Source: Oscillospiraceae bacterium (GTDB lineage Bacteria; Bacillota; Clostridia; Oscillospirales; Ruminococcaceae). Taken from it: a stretch of 8,518 bases of DNA. Every line of letters starts with the position of its first letter. Positions within the stretch are counted from its first letter, which is position 1. The position numbers were made by a program, and so were the translations under genes. The notes below the pieces were generated by a model. It made no database searches, was not told where the DNA came from, and saw only the letters and a program-made list of their open reading frames with translations. This document shows, piece after piece, positions 6,101 through 8,518 of this stretch. The stretch is from positions 1-8,518 of the forward strand of contig CADBXQ010000024.1 in the NCBI GenBank assembly GCA_902798675.1. Reading direction: 5' to 3'.

Positions 6101-6620
6101 TTTCCAAAAAAAAATTTCCTGGCCCCATAATTTGATTATATATTAAAGCAGTCTTTTTTGCTCGATCATATTCATTATTTAAGATTGCTCTTGGAATTTC
6201 TCCAACCAAACAACCCGACAGCGCAATCAACCCATGGTGATATTTTTTCAAAAGTTCAACATCTATTCTCGGTTTATAATAAAATCCTTCAATATATGAA
6301 GCAGAAACCATTTTAATCAAATTTTTATATCCCTGTTCATTTTTACACAACAATACAAGATGATATGGACGATCGTCAACAGTTTTCGTTTTATTTGAAT
6401 AAAGTCTTGGAGCAACATAAACTTCACACCCTATAATTGGCTTGATTCCTTCTTTTTTGCACGCGCGATAAAACTGAATGGCTCCAAACATATTTCCATG
6501 ATCCGTCATCGCAAGGGCTTTTTGACCGATTTTTTTTGCGTGCGCAACCAATTTATCTATTTTACACGCCCCGTCCAGCAAACTATACTCTGTGTGTAAA
6601 TGAAGATGAACAAAACTCAT
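3189..6620 (-). CDS. dnaE: DNA polymerase III alpha subunit (DnaE type)
   Basis: Catalytic subunit of the C-family replicative polymerase, adding dNTPs at the fork with the sliding clamp. The 1143 residues fit the DnaE length (about 1150). Domains: PHP at about 1-270, starting FVHLHLHTEYSLLDG, with possible metal ligands H7, H9, D40, H41, E66, H87, C137, D205 and H207; polymerase core at about 290-800, with GPGRGSGAGSL (355-365), the catalytic pair D397 and D399 in PDFDVDF, and the third Asp, D549, in VKMDFLGLRNL; helix-hairpin-helix region at about 800-890; QISLF (912-916), a good beta-clamp-binding motif; OB fold at about 985-1065 (GEKMAFVKVSDKTGSIECIFFP region). The ATG overlaps the whiA stop as ATGA, and GAGAGGG lies 6 bases upstream, so translation is probably coupled. 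The PHP ligand set looks complete, unlike E. coli, so intrinsic proofreading is conceivable (inference). In Firmicutes that also carry PolC this protein extends primers; polC is not visible here. Confidence 0.97.
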   Translation of the reverse strand: MSFVHLHLHTEYSLLDGACKIDKLVAHAKKIGQKALAMTDHGNMFGAIQFYRACKKEGIKPIIGCEVYVAPRLYSNKTKTVDDRPYHLVLLCKNEQGYKNLIKMVSASYIEGFYYKPRIDVELLKKYHHGLIALSGCLVGEIPRAILNNEYDRAKKTALIYNQIMGPGNFFLEIQDHNIKNEIKVKNQMLKLSRETDIKLVATNDVHYIQKDDAYMQKILLYIQTSKTLNETNPMELPTEEFYLKTEREMIDLFGEYDDAVENTGKIADMCDIEFEFGKIKLPKFTAPNRQTSKQFLKKKAMEGLKYRYGNNPDSKIIDRFNYELKIVDTMGFVDYFLIVYDYVRYAKNKGITVGPGRGSGAGSLLAYCLDITTVDPMKYGLLFERFLNPDRINMPDFDVDFCNERRQEVIDYVVQKYGSDHVAQIITFGTLAARGAIRDVGRVMGMRYDVVDRVAKTIPNRLGITLESALKESDSLQKMIDTDYNIRRLYEIACKIEGMPRNTSTHAAAVVITDLPINEYVPLAKNDDIVVTQYPMNDINDLGLVKMDFLGLRNLTIIHYAEKIIQSSIKNFKISNISVDDQKTFDMLSLGDSVGVFQFESAGMQQVLKKVKPNCLEDLIAVISLYRPGPSKFIDTFVKNRKNPNLIQYKYKKLEKILNVTYGVIIYQEQVMQIFRDISGYSYGRADLIRRAMAKKDANIMEREREFFIYGKKSDSEKEKCIGAVNNGFSEQDAKKIFDDMADFASYAFNKSHAAAYSMISYQTAYLKCHFPVEYMAAILNSSIDFGDKFAEYLNECKKLQIDVLCPNINESDINFRVINKNAVLFGLLAVKNVGRGLVERILKERLNGKYSSLEEFIRRMCDKEIGKNAIMSLICCGAFDGLGKTRKYMIENYELMMKKYQKKRGEALGQISLFETQNVVLNSDEKSKIVEEYSKNELMKMEKNSVGVYISAHPLDGYREFIQQNSVDLCSKIATDSRYNGRKFVKIMCVIEEFKTIKTKKGEKMAFVKVSDKTGSIECIFFPQILDKYENLLFEDNIILVSGELSNDDDKKRLLVNSVFDVNLLHLDKKMLIIKLKSKNCKKMRSVLKILEQNPGNCMVKFFIDDEKLYYTNKFSSHVNISENLLEELKKIVGHESVKLK

Positions 6621-7516
6621 TTTTTTCCCTCTCGAATCAAATGTGCTATTTGATTAATTTTTTGCAACCTGTGGCTTATACACGACTTAGTATATTCACA
6701 ACCCAATTCGTCAGATATTTCCCGCAAAGACATTTCTGGATTTTTCAATCGAATTTGGGCGGTTTTTTTCAAATTATCAGATAATTTTTCAAAAGCACCA
6801 ACTTTAATCAAATAGTTTATATTTTCTATTTGCCTATATGAAGCCAAAACCGTTTTATCTATGTTCGCGGTTTCACAATTTGTGGCTCTGTTGACCCGAT
6901 TTCTGACATCTTTAAAAACTTTTATTTGCATTATCGAAAGACTTGACTTGGTCGCTCCAATAAGCGTTAGAAAATCTTCGATGCATTCACTATCTTTTGT
7001 ATATAAAATTAGATAGTTTTGGCGATTTGTTGCTTTAAAAGAAAAATTATAAAAATCAAGAATATATATCAACAAATTCAACTCTTTTTCATTATCTAGA
7101 ATAAATTCCAATTGATATTCTTTATTTGGATTGTTCATGCTTCCACAAGCTAAAAATGCTCCTCTTAAAAAAACAATCCTGTTTTCAAAATTTTCGACTA
7201 ATTCATATTTTTTCACCAAGTCTTCTCCTAAAAACACATCCTTTATGACGCAAAAATCCTTTTCATTTTTAGCGCACAAAAAATATGCCGACCTATTTGT
7301 CTTGATCAATTTAAGCGGAAAAACGCTTTCAATTTCCATTTGTAAATAATCGATTAGAAAGTTTATTGTTCCAATATGTTCGGAATATATTAAACAATTG
7401 GGTTTATTTAAAGATTTTGAAAAATTTAATATGGAAGCAATTTCACAACGCGCTCCAAATCTGTTTGAAGGCGCGATTTTGCTCAATTCTTCCTTAACGC
7501 TCAATGAAAATGGCAT
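6617..7516 (-). CDS. whiA: WhiA, sporulation/cell-division regulator
   Basis: DNA-binding protein with a degenerate LAGLIDADG homing-endonuclease fold and a C-terminal helix-turn-helix. It is a transcription factor for sporulation septation in Streptomyces and affects division and chromosome segregation in Bacillus. Seen here: the N terminus MPFSLSVKEELSKI; FLRGAFLACGSMNNP at 116-130; NRVNRATNCETANIDKTV at 206-223, a hallmark of the family; and the helix-turn-helix end IRLKNPEMSLREISDELG (255-272) followed by TKSCISHRLQKI. In most relatives the latter reads SKSGVNHRLRK, so Gly-Val-Asn has become Cys-Ile-Ser here. Length 299 is near the usual 300-330. The start has AGAGG with a rather long spacer, overlapping the rapZ stop. 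It follows rapZ after 13 bases and overlaps dnaE. Confidence 0.95.
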   Translation of the reverse strand: MPFSLSVKEELSKIAPSNRFGARCEIASILNFSKSLNKPNCLIYSEHIGTINFLIDYLQMEIESVFPLKLIKTNRSAYFLCAKNEKDFCVIKDVFLGEDLVKKYELVENFENRIVFLRGAFLACGSMNNPNKEYQLEFILDNEKELNLLIYILDFYNFSFKATNRQNYLILYTKDSECIEDFLTLIGATKSSLSIMQIKVFKDVRNRVNRATNCETANIDKTVLASYRQIENINYLIKVGAFEKLSDNLKKTAQIRLKNPEMSLREISDELGCEYTKSCISHRLQKINQIAHLIREGKK

Positions 7517-7529
7517 TTTTTTAAAACCT

Positions 7530-8393
7530 CTATCTTTTATTTATGTCTCTGTGACTAACACTAACTGTGTTTCCTTTTTTTAGAAAGTTTTTATAAAAAT
7601 ATTCAGCAAACGTGACTGATCTGTGAAGTCCGCCTGTGCAGCCAAAGGCGATTGTCAGTTGACTTTTTCCTTCCTTTATATATAGCGGAATCAAAAAATC
7701 TATCAAATCCTCAAGTTTTTCTATTAATTGCGCGCTTTCTTTGAATGAAGTGACATAATCTCGAACCTCGGCGTCCAGGCCTGTTTTAAATTTTAAATTG
7801 CTCATATAGTATGGATTGGGCAAGCATCTAACATCAAAAACCAAGTCTGCGCAGGTTATATCGCCATGCTTAAAGCCAAAAGAAACAAAATTAATAATTA
7901 TAATATTTTTGGATTTGTTCAAAAATAACCTGCTAATTTGCTCTTTGAGTTGGGCATTTGTTAAATCAGACGTGTTAACAACGTAGGTTGATCTATCTTT
8001 GACATCCGACAACAATTTTCGCTCCTTTTGTATGGCGTCCATTATGTTAAAACAACCGTCCAGCCCAATCAACGGATGCTTTCGTCGGGTTGCGCTAAAA
8101 CGTCTTTTTAAAATCTCATCATCCGCATCCAAAAATAAAATTTTATAGTTGACATGATCGCGGTTTAAACAGTTGATTTCTTCGAATATGTCCTCAAACA
8201 TCTGGCCGCCCCGAATATCCGTCACGATTGCGATTTTGTTTAGATTTCCCTTTGAAGCTTCCCCAATTTGAACAAATTTTGAAATTAATTTGGGAGGCAA
8301 ATTGTCAACACAAAAAAATCCGATGTCTTCCAAAATGTTTATTGTCCTGGATTTTCCCGAACCCGACAACCCCGTTATTATTATCATTTCCAT
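7530..8393 (-). CDS. rapZ: RapZ/YvcJ-type nucleotide-binding protein
   Basis: P-loop ATP/GTP-binding protein. In E. coli RapZ senses glucosamine-6-phosphate and targets the GlmZ small RNA, controlling amino-sugar supply for the envelope; the Bacillus relative YvcJ hydrolyses nucleotides and affects competence. No GlmZ is visible here, so the enteric RNA role should not be assumed. Seen: Walker A GLSGSGKS at 8-15; FCVDNLPP at 27-34; FVSFGFKHG at 169-177; DLVFDVRCLPNPY at 183-195; GCTGGLHRSV at 251-260, where the residue before His is usually Gln or Lys; and a basic end, HRDINKR. Length 287 fits the family (284-295). The ATG at 8393 is 7 bases after GGAGGG (8401-8406). It sits 21 bases after murB and 13 before whiA. 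yvcK, often between rapZ and whiA, is missing here. Confidence 0.95.
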   Translation of the reverse strand: MEMIIITGLSGSGKSRTINILEDIGFFCVDNLPPKLISKFVQIGEASKGNLNKIAIVTDIRGGQMFEDIFEEINCLNRDHVNYKILFLDADDEILKRRFSATRRKHPLIGLDGCFNIMDAIQKERKLLSDVKDRSTYVVNTSDLTNAQLKEQISRLFLNKSKNIIIINFVSFGFKHGDITCADLVFDVRCLPNPYYMSNLKFKTGLDAEVRDYVTSFKESAQLIEKLEDLIDFLIPLYIKEGKSQLTIAFGCTGGLHRSVTFAEYFYKNFLKKGNTVSVSHRDINKR

Positions 8394-8414
8394 CCGTCTG
8401 CCCTCCTTTTTGGT

Positions 8415-8518
8415 TTATTTGGATTCTATATATTTAATTTCCGGCTCCAAAAAAACTCCCGAATTTTTAACAACAACCTTTTGAATTTTTTTTATCAAAT
8501 TATTGACATCATCGCTTG
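8415..8518 (-). CDS. murB: UDP-N-acetylenolpyruvoylglucosamine reductase, C-terminal 33 codons
   Basis: Only the end of the gene is inside the window. The minus-strand frame entering at 8518 reads SDDVNNLIKKIQKVV, continues with VFLEPEIKYIESK and stops with TAA at 8415. This is the typical MurB tail: an Asp-Val-X-X-Leu-Ile helix followed by a Leu-Glu-Pro-Glu strand. MurB reduces UDP-GlcNAc-enolpyruvate to UDP-MurNAc with NADPH and FAD in peptidoglycan precursor synthesis. The position directly before rapZ, as in many Clostridia, supports the call despite the short sequence. The FAD-binding part lies outside, so completeness cannot be judged. Confidence 0.82.
   Translation of the reverse strand, partial: SDDVNNLIKKIQKVVVKNSGVFLEPEIKYIESK

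Overview
The window is an AT-rich bacterial chromosome segment in which every confident gene lies on the minus strand. Gene content and order (murB-rapZ-whiA-dnaE, then a small gene, then pfkA) match the cell-wall/WhiA/DNA polymerase/glycolysis neighbourhood of Firmicutes, most like Clostridia, where whiA, dnaE and pfkA are often close together. Promoters with near-consensus TTGACA/TATAAT boxes and strong GGAGG ribosome binding sites fit this. I cannot name a genus. Base composition is uneven: much of dnaE, whiA and rapZ is very AT-rich, whereas pfkA and pyrH are visibly more GC-rich.

Layout in the direction of transcription (right to left): the end of murB (8415-8518); rapZ (7530-8393); whiA (6617-7516); dnaE (3189-6620), which overlaps the whiA stop by an ATGA. 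These four form one tight block with gaps of 21, 13 and -4 bases. After a 204-base gap with its own promoter comes a small basic protein with a Tim44-like domain (2493-2984). Next is pfkA (1167-2132), with a near-perfect promoter. At the left edge is the start of pyrH (1-346), also with its own promoter. yvcK, often found between rapZ and whiA, is absent from this position.

The unusual part is the non-coding DNA. The gaps on both sides of pfkA hold at least four diverged copies of one roughly 145-base repeat: 493-631 (+), 711-830 (+, lacking the first few bases), 913-1057 (-) and 2278-2422 (+). I recognised the family by short sequence landmarks that sit at the same offsets in all copies (offsets 0, about 77, 91 and 119). 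Two copies flank pfkA and its promoter in opposite orientation. The pair at 493-830 also creates a doubtful 139-codon open frame with an internal peptide repeat. I do not recognise the repeat family; it could be a decayed non-autonomous mobile element, or relics of a small repeated gene.

How the genes fit together: MurB (peptidoglycan precursor synthesis), RapZ (nucleotide-binding regulator of amino-sugar/envelope metabolism), WhiA (chromosome/cell-division factor) and DnaE (replicative polymerase) link envelope growth, division and replication in one transcript. PfkA (glycolysis) and PyrH (UMP to UDP) are expressed separately. PfkA keeps its catalytic residues but has lost several residues of the classical ADP/PEP effector site.
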